Position numbers and translations under genes: made by a program. From Chloracidobacterium sp. (GTDB lineage Bacteria; Acidobacteriota; Blastocatellia; Pyrinomonadales; Pyrinomonadaceae), in NCBI GenBank assembly GCA_016711345.1, contig JADJTD010000001.1:3908001-3972000 (forward strand): a stretch of 64,000 nucleotides of DNA, written 5' to 3'. The notes below the pieces were generated by a model. It did not search any database. It saw nothing but the letters and a program-made list of their open reading frames with translations, and was not told the DNA's origin. Of this stretch, positions 25,525-34,172 are shown one piece after another. Each line of letters starts with the position of its first letter. Position 1 is the first letter of the stretch.

Positions 25525-28134
25525 TTAGAACAGTTCGATCTTTCCGTCAGTCACGGCAACTCGCGACTCGCCTTCGTTGAACATTATCCGCTCAAACGAG
25601 ATCGGCGACACCGAACCCGATGCACCAACAGCCGTAAACCTCAAATTCAACAACAAACCGTCACCATCTATCGGATAAGCCCCATAAACAACGACCCGCA
25701 AAAGCCCCGGCTCAGTCGCATTCGTCACCACCGAAAGCCCGCGACTCACAGTGTTTTTCATATCAACCGGATTAACCAAAGGCTGCATCACCGAAGGATC
25801 ATATCTGAGATCAAACTCATACGAGATCACTCCTTTGTTCGCAATGCCCTGAACACTCACCGGCACAATGGTCTCTTTCCCCGTCGAAGCAGTAACTGAC
25901 GCCAACTCAACTGCAATGCCTCTCTCCGGTCCAATGCCTTTATTGTTCACTGTCCACTGTTCACTGTTCACTGTTCCCGCCGGTCTCGCTCCGGTGTTAT
26001 TCCAATTCCCCGAAACCTCTCCCATTAGCAATGCAGAGTAGTCTTCGCCCGCAAAACTGCCGGTGACCGATGCATAGTTTTTGCTCACAGGAAGGAATTT
26101 CCATGTTCCTGAGATTCCAAATGGCGGAGACGAACTAACGAAACGAGCGAGCTGGCCTGCATCGAACGAAGAAACATTGCCGTTGTCGCTAACATCAGCC
26201 ACTATCAACTGGGTAGCGTTCAAAAAGCTGGCACCGGAAACATGCTGTGCGATCTTGGCCGCATCGAATGAGGTTATGCCGTTCACTCCACCCGTTTTGG
26301 TCGGCGTGATGGTGTAAGCACCAGCTCCGAAGCCACTCAACGAATATTGTCCGGCTCCCACGCCGGGAGCTGCGGTCGTCGCAGAAACAGTGGGCGATCC
26401 GGCACCGCTTATCAGCACGTTGGAAACAAAACGGGTAGCTGCTGGGATAGCGTTGCCATAGGTAACGGTTCCAGTAAGTACTCCTGGCCGAACCTCAACA
26501 GAACCGATGTCGGCACCGTCGCCGCCCGACGCATTTGTGATTAACGGATTATCATATGGCCGCGACTGCGAACGCTGGTCGTTCGTTGAGCCGGAGCTTT
26601 CGCCTTTATCTATCGCCGGACTGCCTGGCAAAAGAACATGTGTGAAGGTCGGCCCTCCATTATTCTCCAGCGGCCCTATATTTGGATCTTGTCCGGTTAT
26701 GTCAGTCGCCGTCGGGGTAAAGACTGAGCCCGCCGTGTTCTCGATCAGGTTGAAGCCGTTTGAGGTTATTACGCCGCGAAGATCGGGAGAGTTGTTGCTG
26801 TCAGTGTTGTTGGCGACTATGTTATTGCGAAGATTGACGGGATTTACTACTCCGTTAGTGTCGCGAAAAACACCTCCGCCGGTCATTGCAGAGTTGCCGG
26901 CGATAGTGCAATTAGTAGCGTTAACTGTTGAGAAAACCCCGTTGTAAAGGCCGCCTGCGCTGCCTACTGCCGTGTTCCCGCTAATAGTCGAATTTGTGAG
27001 ATTCACAGTCGAACTTGAGTTACTACTGACATATACACCGCCTCCGCCGGTAGCGCTGTTGCCGTTAATGGTCGAACCGGAAATGTTGACCGGCAATCCC
27101 CCTTCAATATAAAGTCCGCCGCCATCGCCGTTTCCAATGCTGTCAGAGTTGGCGATGTTGTTTGAAATAGTTGTATTGGTTATCGTCAAGCCCGGCCCGC
27201 TCACCTGATTTGGTTGATTAAAAATACCACCGCCCGGGCCAACCGATGAGTTGCCGGTGATGGTCGAATTTATGATCGTCAACGTTCCTCCGACTTGATT
27301 CGCGATCCCGCCGCCCGGTAAGTTGTTGCCGGTCATAGCGTTACCGCTAATAATTGAATTGGTCACTGTCATTACATTGTTATTGAAAATTCCGCCGCCG
27401 GAGCCGCCGCCGCAGCAACCTGAGGCATTGTTGTTCGAGATGGTCGAACTGGTAATGTTGACTGTGCCGGAAAAGTTGCCAATACCGCCTGGGCCGTCCG
27501 AAGCAGTATTGCCGGTGATGGTTGAACCGGTAATGTTCAATGTGGAGACAGAACCATTATAAATGCCGCCGGCTTGAAAGGCAGTATTTGTTGATAATAT
27601 TGAGTTGCTAATGTTGAGTGTGGCGTAATTTCTGACAGCGCCGCCGCCGTTTGATGTCGTATTTCCGGTCAGAACCATATTCGCCAACGTCAAAGTGCCA
27701 TCATTGCTGACAGCACCGGCATCATTACCCGCTCCGCTGCCTTGCGTTAGCGTCATACCGCTAATTGAAGCAATCCTTGCGGGATTGCTGGTGGTGTAGT
27801 GGGTGAGAATTGTGGTTACATTATTTCCGCTGATTGTCAGCAGATTAGATCCCGGTCCAGTGATCGTCGTTGTGTCGGCATCATTCCCCGAATTTATATT
27901 AATAGCAGTCACCAAAGTGATCGTTTGCGGCGTGTTAAATAAAGAACTGAAAACAATCGTGTCAGAACCAGACGCGGCGTTTGCGTCTAAAACCGCCTGC
28001 CGTAAGCTTCCAGCCCCGCTGTCATTAGTATTTGTGACCGTAAATGTTGCCGCCGAAACGGTTATCGCCGTTCCCGATGCAATAAAAAGAAATGCAGTGA
28101 ATATTGTTATTAAGAGGTTTTGTCGACGATGCAT
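25525..28134 (-). CDS. Secreted beta-helix protein with C-terminal dockerin-like and cohesin-like domains
   Basis: 869 residues. A signal peptide (LLITIFTAFLFIASG, cleavage near SAA) leads into ATFTVTNTNDSGAGSLRQAV, the opening of polymorphic/CSLREA-type surface proteins. Residues about 60-540 are parallel beta-helix repeats with ITGSTITGNTA and ISNSILSTNT words. A CnaB-like domain (about 575-640) is followed by a dockerin-like pair of calcium-type loops (ITSFDAAKIAQHV, VADVSDNGNVSSFDAGQLA). A cohesin-like domain ends it (VELASVTASTGKETIVPVSV to GKIELF). Residues about 720-731 (NSEQWTVNN) come from a repeat insertion. Likely a cell-surface adhesin or glycan-binding protein. GGAG lies before the ATG. 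Confidence 0.88.
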   Translation of the reverse strand: MHRRQNLLITIFTAFLFIASGTAITVSAATFTVTNTNDSGAGSLRQAVLDANAASGSDTIVFSSLFNTPQTITLVTAININSGNDADTTTITGPGSNLLTISGNNVTTILTHYTTSNPARIASISGMTLTQGSGAGNDAGAVSNDGTLTLANMVLTGNTTSNGGGAVRNYATLNISNSILSTNTAFQAGGIYNGSVSTLNITGSTITGNTASDGPGGIGNFSGTVNITSSTISNNNASGCCGGGSGGGIFNNNVMTVTNSIISGNAMTGNNLPGGGIANQVGGTLTIINSTITGNSSVGPGGGIFNQPNQVSGPGLTITNTTISNNIANSDSIGNGDGGGLYIEGGLPVNISGSTINGNSATGGGGVYVSSNSSSTVNLTNSTISGNTAVGSAGGLYNGVFSTVNATNCTIAGNSAMTGGGVFRDTNGVVNPVNLRNNIVANNTDSNNSPDLRGVITSNGFNLIENTAGSVFTPTATDITGQDPNIGPLENNGGPTFTHVLLPGSPAIDKGESSGSTNDQRSQSRPYDNPLITNASGGDGADIGSVEVRPGVLTGTVTYGNAIPAATRFVSNVLISGAGSPTVSATTAAPGVGAGQYSLSGFGAGAYTITPTKTGGVNGITSFDAAKIAQHVSGASFLNATQLIVADVSDNGNVSSFDAGQLARFVSSSPPFGISGTWKFLPVSKNYASVTGSFAGEDYSALLMGEVSGNWNNTGARPAGTVNSEQWTVNNKGIGPERGIAVELASVTASTGKETIVPVSVQGIANKGVISYEFDLRYDPSVMQPLVNPVDMKNTVSRGLSVVTNATEPGLLRVVVYGAYPIDGDGLLLNLRFTAVGASGSVSPISFERIMFNEGESRVAVTDGKIELF
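25944..25977 (-). repeat. 'GTTCACTGT' repeat inserted in frame
   Basis: TGTTCACTGTCCACTG and TTCACTGTTCACTGTTCC follow each other here, read on the minus strand as VNSEQWTVNN. The paralogous protein at 35455-38604 has its matching flanks (RP...GPER) without these residues, which shows it is an insertion in this copy or a deletion in the other. Confidence 0.8.
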
Positions 28135-28352
28135 GATTTTTCTCCAGTTTTCGTAGAATGCGGATATTTTTTGGGTAATAGTTCATCTGTTTCCAGGCAG
28201 TTGGCTCACACTCCAATCCTCAAGCCAAACGGAAAATTCTCCCGAATTCTGCGAAACATGGTAAGATTTGGAACTATACTCAAGTGAATTTATAAGCTTT
28301 AGGCCGTGACGAAGTCCTTAACAGGTCTAAATTTTTCTAACATTTTCTAAAA

Positions 28353-29855
28353 ATGGCGGTTGGAACGAAGAATTTCTATGAATTTAGCGGCTTTCGCTTC
28401 GATGCGCACAAACTGCGCCTTAATTACGCAGAAAATGACGTCGAATTGCCGCCCAAATCTCTCGAAGCCCTCAAACTGCTCCTTGAAAGCGGCGGTGAGA
28501 TCGTAACCCGCGAATACCTGATGAGTGCGTTGTGGGGCGAGGCTTTTGTGGAAGAGGCTAATTTGACGGTTGCCGTTTCCCGATTGCGCAAAGCTCTGGC
28601 TTCGTTCAACGGCGGCGAAACCTTTATCCAGACCGTTCCGCGACGCGGTTACCGCTTTGTCGGGGATGCTCAGGAGACGATTCAAATAAAGCCGCAGCCA
28701 ACGGTGATCGAAAATGGCAACGGACATGCCGAAGAGAACAGAAATGGCTCCGTCTCCCTCGTTCAACCCGCAGAATCAGCACCTCAACCAGCTAATCGTA
28801 GTACGCGTATTTGGTTCGGCATATCTGCGGCTGTTTTGATCAGTTTGCTTGCAGGATTCACAGCATGGAACACTCAAGCCGATTCCGCACGGAGCGGAGT
28901 TGCCGAGGCCAACGAGGCTTTTGCTGCCGGCGAGATGTTGATCAAGAAACGCGACCCCTGCCCAAGCATTCCTTATTTTAGAGAGGCTGTCGCTCACGAC
29001 GCTAAGTTTGGCCGTGCCTATGCAAACCTTGCGGCTGCGCAGGCAATGTGCGGATCGCTCGATGGCGTCGAAGAGAATATCGCCAAAGCCCTCTCTTTTG
29101 ATCCGCGTTCGGCTGAGGCACACGCGACGGACGGTTTTTTGCGCACTTTTGTGCAATGGGATTGGGCCGGTGCAGAGCGATCGCTTCGACGAGCGGTTGA
29201 GCTAGATCCGGATTCGGCAATGGCACATCACTGGCTCGGCGTTAATCTTTCGATCCGCGGCCAACTCGGTGAGGCCCAAGGTGAAATGAGGCGGGCTATT
29301 GACCTCGATCCACAGTCTCCGCTATATCTTGCAGACCTTTGTCAGACTTATTATTTTAGCAGGGCATACGATCACGCATTGGATTACTGCGGGCGAGCCA
29401 AGGCTCTCGACCCTGAGTTCGGCTTTGCCAACTGGTATCTTCGCGACATTCACATGATGCTGGGCAATGAAAAAATTGCCGCAGATCATGAGATAGAACT
29501 GCAATATGGTCACATGTCCGATTCGGCAAAAACCATCGAGCGCGAAATTCTTGAACGAGACGGCCTTCAGGCATATCGTCGGCTTTTACTCGACAAATAT
29601 CTGAAGGAATGGAACAGCAATCAGATCAAGCCAGAAAATCGGCGAAACCATTGCCACTATATCGGATCTCTATACACTGCCTTGGGCGATAAAGAAAATG
29701 CGCTTCACTGGCTCGATAATGCTGTTTCGATGACCGACGGCCCACCACCTTTCACTTTGCCATATCTGAGTGTCGATCCCTATTACGACATTCTGCACGA
29801 CGATCCGCGTTTCCAAAAAATATTAAAGAAAATCAATTTGAGTACCGGCTCGTAA
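28353..29855 (+). CDS. CadC-like winged-helix transmembrane regulator with TPR repeats
   Basis: 500 residues. The N-terminal OmpR/PhoB-type winged helix (about 5-105) has FSGFRFDAHKLRL, LPPKSLEALKLLL, NLTVAVSRLRKAL and ETFIQTVPRRGYRFVG. One transmembrane helix (about 152-172, WFGISAAVLISLLAGFTAW) leads to periplasmic TPR repeats (about 185-390, e.g. AHHWLGVNLSIRGQLGEAQGEM). There is no receiver domain. Such proteins regulate transcription directly from the membrane. It is divergent from the beta-helix/cohesin gene, with 218 nt between the starts, so that gene is a plausible target. Confidence 0.87.
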   Translation: MAVGTKNFYEFSGFRFDAHKLRLNYAENDVELPPKSLEALKLLLESGGEIVTREYLMSALWGEAFVEEANLTVAVSRLRKALASFNGGETFIQTVPRRGYRFVGDAQETIQIKPQPTVIENGNGHAEENRNGSVSLVQPAESAPQPANRSTRIWFGISAAVLISLLAGFTAWNTQADSARSGVAEANEAFAAGEMLIKKRDPCPSIPYFREAVAHDAKFGRAYANLAAAQAMCGSLDGVEENIAKALSFDPRSAEAHATDGFLRTFVQWDWAGAERSLRRAVELDPDSAMAHHWLGVNLSIRGQLGEAQGEMRRAIDLDPQSPLYLADLCQTYYFSRAYDHALDYCGRAKALDPEFGFANWYLRDIHMMLGNEKIAADHEIELQYGHMSDSAKTIEREILERDGLQAYRRLLLDKYLKEWNSNQIKPENRRNHCHYIGSLYTALGDKENALHWLDNAVSMTDGPPPFTLPYLSVDPYYDILHDDPRFQKILKKINLSTGS

Positions 29856-30000
29856 GTTAAGGTTTTTCGCAGCCGTCGGGCTTTTACGGTGAGAACGGCT
29901 GGAACGAAGGGAGTGAAGATAATGAATGGAAAACGTTAATGAAGAGAACGACAGAAACTGAATGGAGACATTTTAAAAAAAGCCAAAAAAACGCCTTTTT

Positions 30001-30080
30001 CCCGATGGCTTTTTGGGGGGTCTCCGATGGCTTTTGAGGGGGTCTCCGATGGCTTTTTGGCCTTCTGAGATGGCTTTTCC
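30001..30080. repeat. Tandem repeat of 21-22 nt (GATGGCTTTT units)
   Basis: Four units with GATGGCTTTT begin at 30004, 30026, 30048 and 30069, joined by GGGGTCTCC-like spacers. On the minus strand each unit begins AAAAGCCATC. The period and the AAAAGC opening recall the 21-nt array at 45877-46149. Confidence 0.75.
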
Positions 30081-30212
30081 GCAAAAAACAAATTCACGAT
30101 TCTAACAAGTGTAATAAATTCAACATCTTAGCGTTAGCAACATAACCCCACACTTTAGCAAACTTAAGAAAGTCCGCTTTCAAAAAACATCGATTTTGCT
30201 AACAAATCGCAA

Positions 30213-30234
30213 AAATGTGGCACGTGCCACATTT
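30213..30234. promoter_or_regulatory. Perfect 22-nt palindrome, possible protein-binding site
   Basis: The centre is GTGGCACGTGCCAC, extended by AAAT and ATTT, giving 11 perfect pairs with no loop. The lack of a loop and the GC core in A/T-rich surroundings suit a dimeric DNA-binding protein better than an RNA hairpin. It lies between convergent genes rather than next to a promoter. Confidence 0.5.
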
Positions 30235-30335
30235 AAAAATCGTCAATTGTAGATTAATTTTTAAAAATCATTTTTGAAAATTTTGGGCGCTGATTTTTTC
30301 GGGATTTTTGATTGGAATGACCCAAGGAAGTGACA

Positions 30336-31736
30336 CTACATCTTGTCGATCTCAGCTTTCAATCTTGCAGCGAGCGCGGCATCGGCGGGAAGCACCAAAT
30401 TGTACTGTTCAACGGCCGCAGCCTTGTTCTTTTTACGGGTATAAACGATGCCGAGATTTACTCTTGCCCGAAGGAACTTAGGGCTCAGCGAAAGGCATTT
30501 CAGGTAGGCTTCGATAGACCTATCATACTGCTTGTCAGCAAATAACGCATTCCCAAGCAGATACCAGCCGTCCGACAGATTTGGATATTTTTCGGTGTAG
30601 GCGGTCAGTCCGTTTACAGCACGAGTATAACGGTTCGTCGCCTCGACCGATCTGCCGAGCCCGACATATGCATTGCCCAAATAATAATTAGTCTCACCGT
30701 CATCGGGCTGTAAATTTAGAGCACTGTTGCAAGCGGCAATGGCATCTCCGTAGTTCTTGAGCGTGTTCTCGGCACGGCAAAGATTTGTGTAGGCAAGATA
30801 GCGATTCGGAAGCAGCGTGATGCCTGCTTTGGCTGCCTGAACGGCATCTTCCGGCCTGTCTGCAAGGCTGTAAAATTCACTTAGCGACGTATAGATCGCT
30901 CCATCGTTCGGAAAGTTTCGAAGCCCTTGTTTTGATATGGAGATCGCATCGTTAAAACGGTTCTCGTTTCGATATACCTCGGCAAGATTGATATATGCCT
31001 GATAGATATCAGGTTTTGAATTTATCGCTTTTTGATAGGCGTCGATCGCACCAACCAAATTTCCCTGTTTTTGCCGTGCGTCACCCGCTAAATAATGAGC
31101 TTCCCCCGGAAATCTTGTTCCCTTTGAAAGAGCAAGATCGGCCTCAGTTCCCTGCGCCTTTGCATCACCCAATGCGAAATAAACCCGCGCCATATTGTAA
31201 TGGACATCTGCATCATCAGGAGCCATTTTCGAAGCCTTTTGAAATGCCTCAAGTGCCGCAGGAAAAGCCTTGCGGTCCATGTTTATCTCGCCCATCATTT
31301 TCAGAAATGGAAGGTCGTTCGGAGCGATGGCCATGCCTTTTCGCAGGTCTTCCAAAGCGGCGTCATAATTCTTCACCTCGTAAAAAACATAGGAACGAAT
31401 GCGATAAATTTCGATCGGCGGCTTAAAACCCTTGTTTAATGCCAATGTAAAATCATTGATCGCCTTATCATTTTCCTTAAGTTCGATGTGGGCGAAACCC
31501 TTTCGATAATGAAGATCCGGGTTGTTCGGAAGAAGACTAATAGCTTGAGCATAGAGTTCTGCAGCCTGACGAAAATCTTTTTGCTGACTGGCTTTTTGTG
31601 CCTGTTCCGCAAGCTTTCTCGCCTGATCGCGAACTTTTTTCGACTGAGCCGAAAGTTCCAACGGAGCAGCAATAACAAGAACCGCCAAAAAAATAACACA
31701 TGCGTATAGAGGGCCTTTCCGTTTCATATTTACCAT
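30336..31736 (-). CDS. Exported TPR-repeat protein
   Basis: 466 residues. A signal peptide or anchor (LYACVIFLAVLVIAAPLELSA) is followed by about ten TPR units along the full length, e.g. AAELYAQAISLLPNNPDLHYRKG, AALEAFQKASKMAPDDADVHYNMA and ARVNLGIVYTRKKNKAAAVEQYN. TPRs bind partner proteins; there is no catalytic part. It starts six bases after the stop of the Ser/Thr kinase gene, so it is almost certainly co-transcribed and possibly coupled. A role as a periplasmic partner of the kinase sensor region is inferred. Confidence 0.87.
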   Translation of the reverse strand: MVNMKRKGPLYACVIFLAVLVIAAPLELSAQSKKVRDQARKLAEQAQKASQQKDFRQAAELYAQAISLLPNNPDLHYRKGFAHIELKENDKAINDFTLALNKGFKPPIEIYRIRSYVFYEVKNYDAALEDLRKGMAIAPNDLPFLKMMGEINMDRKAFPAALEAFQKASKMAPDDADVHYNMARVYFALGDAKAQGTEADLALSKGTRFPGEAHYLAGDARQKQGNLVGAIDAYQKAINSKPDIYQAYINLAEVYRNENRFNDAISISKQGLRNFPNDGAIYTSLSEFYSLADRPEDAVQAAKAGITLLPNRYLAYTNLCRAENTLKNYGDAIAACNSALNLQPDDGETNYYLGNAYVGLGRSVEATNRYTRAVNGLTAYTEKYPNLSDGWYLLGNALFADKQYDRSIEAYLKCLSLSPKFLRARVNLGIVYTRKKNKAAAVEQYNLVLPADAALAARLKAEIDKM

Positions 31737-31742
31737 GAATCT

Positions 31743-33338
31743 TTATTGTAAGATCACCGTCCTGTCGTCACTGCGAGGCTTGGATTTTGGAGTCGATTTT
31801 GTAGCAGGAGGCTGCGCAGTTCGCCCAGGCACATTCTTAGTTCCCGGCTGTTGAGGCTTGACCGTACCTGGGACAGAGGTTGTTGAAGAATTCTGTGATG
31901 GAGTATCAGTTTCCGTGTTTACCTCAACAACTGCCGTATTTGAATTCGAGTTACTGTTCTGATCACTTTCGACAGCCATTTCCGGCGTCGGCGAGGGTGA
32001 TGGAGCAACAACCGCAGGCGTCGGAGTCGGCTTAGGTTGAACGGCAGCTTTGTTCTTTGAATAATAATACCAACCAACTCCGCCCCCGATTACCCCAAGC
32101 AGAAGCAATCCGATCAAAGCTCCGATAATAAGTCCTGATTTAGACGATCCTTTTGGCGAAGCAGCTTTAGGAATATTGACCTGCACGGCAGGCGACGGCA
32201 TTGGGTTTACTTCTGCGGCCGCTGCTTTGGGCTGCGAAGTGATCCGTGTTGCTATCTCGCTGTCAATATCCTTTGGCGGCAAAACTTCCGTCCGCAGATC
32301 CGATTGTTTAGGCTGCGAAGTTGTTGCAGGCACGCTGTCTTTAGAAGCCGCAATCAGCGGTGACGGTGGTGGTTCTGATGCCGGTTGAGCCCTCGTCGCC
32401 ATTTCTGATGGATTGGTTTGCGGCGCTGCCGGAACCACAACAGCATCCACCGTCATTTCGAGCGTCTTTAAATCGTTAACATCCTCATCTTTGCCCTGTT
32501 TGAAAGCTCGCCGAAGAGCCTTTTGCATTTCCGACGCAGATGAATATCGTTGATCCTGACGCAACTCCGCGCCCTTAAGTATCACCTCCGAGATGGCAGG
32601 CGATATCGCGGGATTTACTTCATATAACGGAATGATCGGATCTTTTTGCCCGCCCAACAATGCATCGGCACGCGTCAATGCATCAGCCGGTATCGTATTG
32701 GTCAACAACTGGTAAAGTGTTGCAGAAAATGAATAAAGATCGCTTCTCGCATCGGTTCCGGTACCGCGAATCTGCTCCATTGCAGCAAAATGCGGAGAAT
32801 ATCCGGCAACACTAGCCGAGTTTAACGAGTTACCTGCTGAGTTGGTATCAAAATCCTTTGACAGGCCAAAATCAAGCAGCACGATGTGATTTTCATCTGT
32901 GAGTTTCAGATTTTGTGGTTTTATATCACGATGAACGATTGGCGGTTCGTGCGAATGCAGATAGGACAATGCATCGAGCATCTGATCTGCCCAAAACATT
33001 ACCCAATTCAATGGAAACGGTTCAGCCGCAGTTTCCAGCCTCTTAGCAAGGTCATCGCCCGAAATGTGTTCCATAACTAGAAACTGATCGCCATTTTCAG
33101 CAAAATGATCGATCACTTTCGGCAGTACCGGATGCCGTAAACGTCCAAGTATCCTCGCCTCGCGTTCAAAAGCGCTGCCAAGGGTCTGGTTATCGTTAAA
33201 GAATGTTCGCTTCAAGGCGACCGCGCTTCCCAATCGCTGGTCAACCGCCAGATAAACTTCTCCCATACCGCCTTTTCCGATCATTTGTACGATCAGATAG
33301 CGGTTTTGGATCATTGAGTTTGGAGCAAGTGGTTTCAT
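31743..33338 (-). CDS. Transmembrane serine/threonine protein kinase (PknB type)
   Basis: 531 residues from the ATG at 33338. Kinase domain: Gly loop GKGGMGEVY at 22-29, ATP-binding Lys43 (VALKR), HRDIKPQN from H136 (catalytic D138), DFG at 156-158. A Pro/Ser/Thr-rich juxtamembrane stretch (about 290-400) leads to one transmembrane helix (about 405-430, SGLIIGALIGLLLLGVIGGG). The outer part is short and Pro/Thr/Asn-rich, with no PASTA or beta-propeller sensor. All catalytic residues are present, so it should be active. It is the middle gene of three on the minus strand. Confidence 0.93.
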   Translation of the reverse strand: MKPLAPNSMIQNRYLIVQMIGKGGMGEVYLAVDQRLGSAVALKRTFFNDNQTLGSAFEREARILGRLRHPVLPKVIDHFAENGDQFLVMEHISGDDLAKRLETAAEPFPLNWVMFWADQMLDALSYLHSHEPPIVHRDIKPQNLKLTDENHIVLLDFGLSKDFDTNSAGNSLNSASVAGYSPHFAAMEQIRGTGTDARSDLYSFSATLYQLLTNTIPADALTRADALLGGQKDPIIPLYEVNPAISPAISEVILKGAELRQDQRYSSASEMQKALRRAFKQGKDEDVNDLKTLEMTVDAVVVPAAPQTNPSEMATRAQPASEPPPSPLIAASKDSVPATTSQPKQSDLRTEVLPPKDIDSEIATRITSQPKAAAAEVNPMPSPAVQVNIPKAASPKGSSKSGLIIGALIGLLLLGVIGGGVGWYYYSKNKAAVQPKPTPTPAVVAPSPSPTPEMAVESDQNSNSNSNTAVVEVNTETDTPSQNSSTTSVPGTVKPQQPGTKNVPGRTAQPPATKSTPKSKPRSDDRTVILQ

Positions 33339-33372
33339 CAAAGTTTAATATTCGCAAAAAAAGACATCCAGA

Positions 33373-34086
33373 TTATTTGATCCTCAAATTGTTCGACGGA
33401 AGCAATGACGGCATACCCACATGCTGAAAACACCTAACATTTCCCTTTACTCGATGCTTGCAAGGCGTTCCCTTAACTGTACTTGCACCGCAAAAGTATA
33501 CTTCCTCGACCGGTTCAGCCTGCATTCTTTGAGGCCTCTGCGGTTCTTGCATTCGGGCATCCGTTCTCGACGCCTCAGCTTTGTTCGGAATTTCCGATAC
33601 CGACGGCACCGTGAAATTAGTATTGCCGACGGCAGTTGTCGTCTTCTCTAATTTTGGGGCCTGTTCCGTAGCTGCCGGTTGATCAACAAGCTTTTTAGGC
33701 TGTCTGACTAATTGTGATTCAGACGCAACCGAACCACTCTTCAAATAACCGCCAAAACCAAAAACACCGATGAGTAACGCAACCCCAACGATGAATCCCG
33801 GTATTAGATCCTGGCCTTTGAACTCAGATTCGCAGACCTGACAAAACCGTCGGCTGGTAAAGATCCCCCAATCGGCACGATCTATTTTTTCTCCGCAATT
33901 TGCACAAAAACTTGGCCGAAAGAGCATCTCCTTCACCATCCAAAATTGTTGACCGGGATAACTAGACACGAAAAGCAGTCCTATACCCGCTTTCCATTGT
34001 TTGAAACGATTATAAACTAAAACCAATCCAAGTGGTAGCCATATCAAAGCACGAAAATCCACATTTGCTTTTTCAAAATAATACAT
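33373..34086 (-). CDS. Membrane protein with zinc ribbon and C-terminal Cys/His motif
   Basis: 237 residues if begun at 34086; the first 49 or so may not be translated, since ATGs at 33939 and 33927 open directly before the conserved part. It has a four-Cys zinc ribbon (FCANCGEK ... RRFCQVCESEF), a transmembrane helix (about 94-114, LIPGFIVGVALLIGVFGFGG), a disordered Gln/Pro/Lys linker, and a final C-x7-C-x7-C-x2-H motif (FCGASTVKGTPCKHRV, RCFQH) that could bind a second metal. I know no function. It lies 35 nt upstream of the kinase gene and is likely the first gene of the operon. Confidence 0.75.
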   Translation of the reverse strand: MYYFEKANVDFRALIWLPLGLVLVYNRFKQWKAGIGLLFVSSYPGQQFWMVKEMLFRPSFCANCGEKIDRADWGIFTSRRFCQVCESEFKGQDLIPGFIVGVALLIGVFGFGGYLKSGSVASESQLVRQPKKLVDQPAATEQAPKLEKTTTAVGNTNFTVPSVSEIPNKAEASRTDARMQEPQRPQRMQAEPVEEVYFCGASTVKGTPCKHRVKGNVRCFQHVGMPSLLPSNNLRIK

Positions 34087-34172
34087 TGTATGCCTTTACA
34101 ACAAAACGACGGTAATTTCTGAACAATACAACCCTGCTTCTTTATTCCGCGTCAAAATTGCTAACATTCATT

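Larger units (their letters stand above)
29856..30335. other. 480-nt gene-free region between convergent genes
   Basis: I see no gene. The left part has a short stem (CAGCCGT ... ACGGCTG, about 29873-29905). The centre has a 21-22-nt tandem repeat (30001-30080) and a 22-nt palindrome (30213-30234). The rest is very A/T-rich with runs of T and A. Confidence 0.65.
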
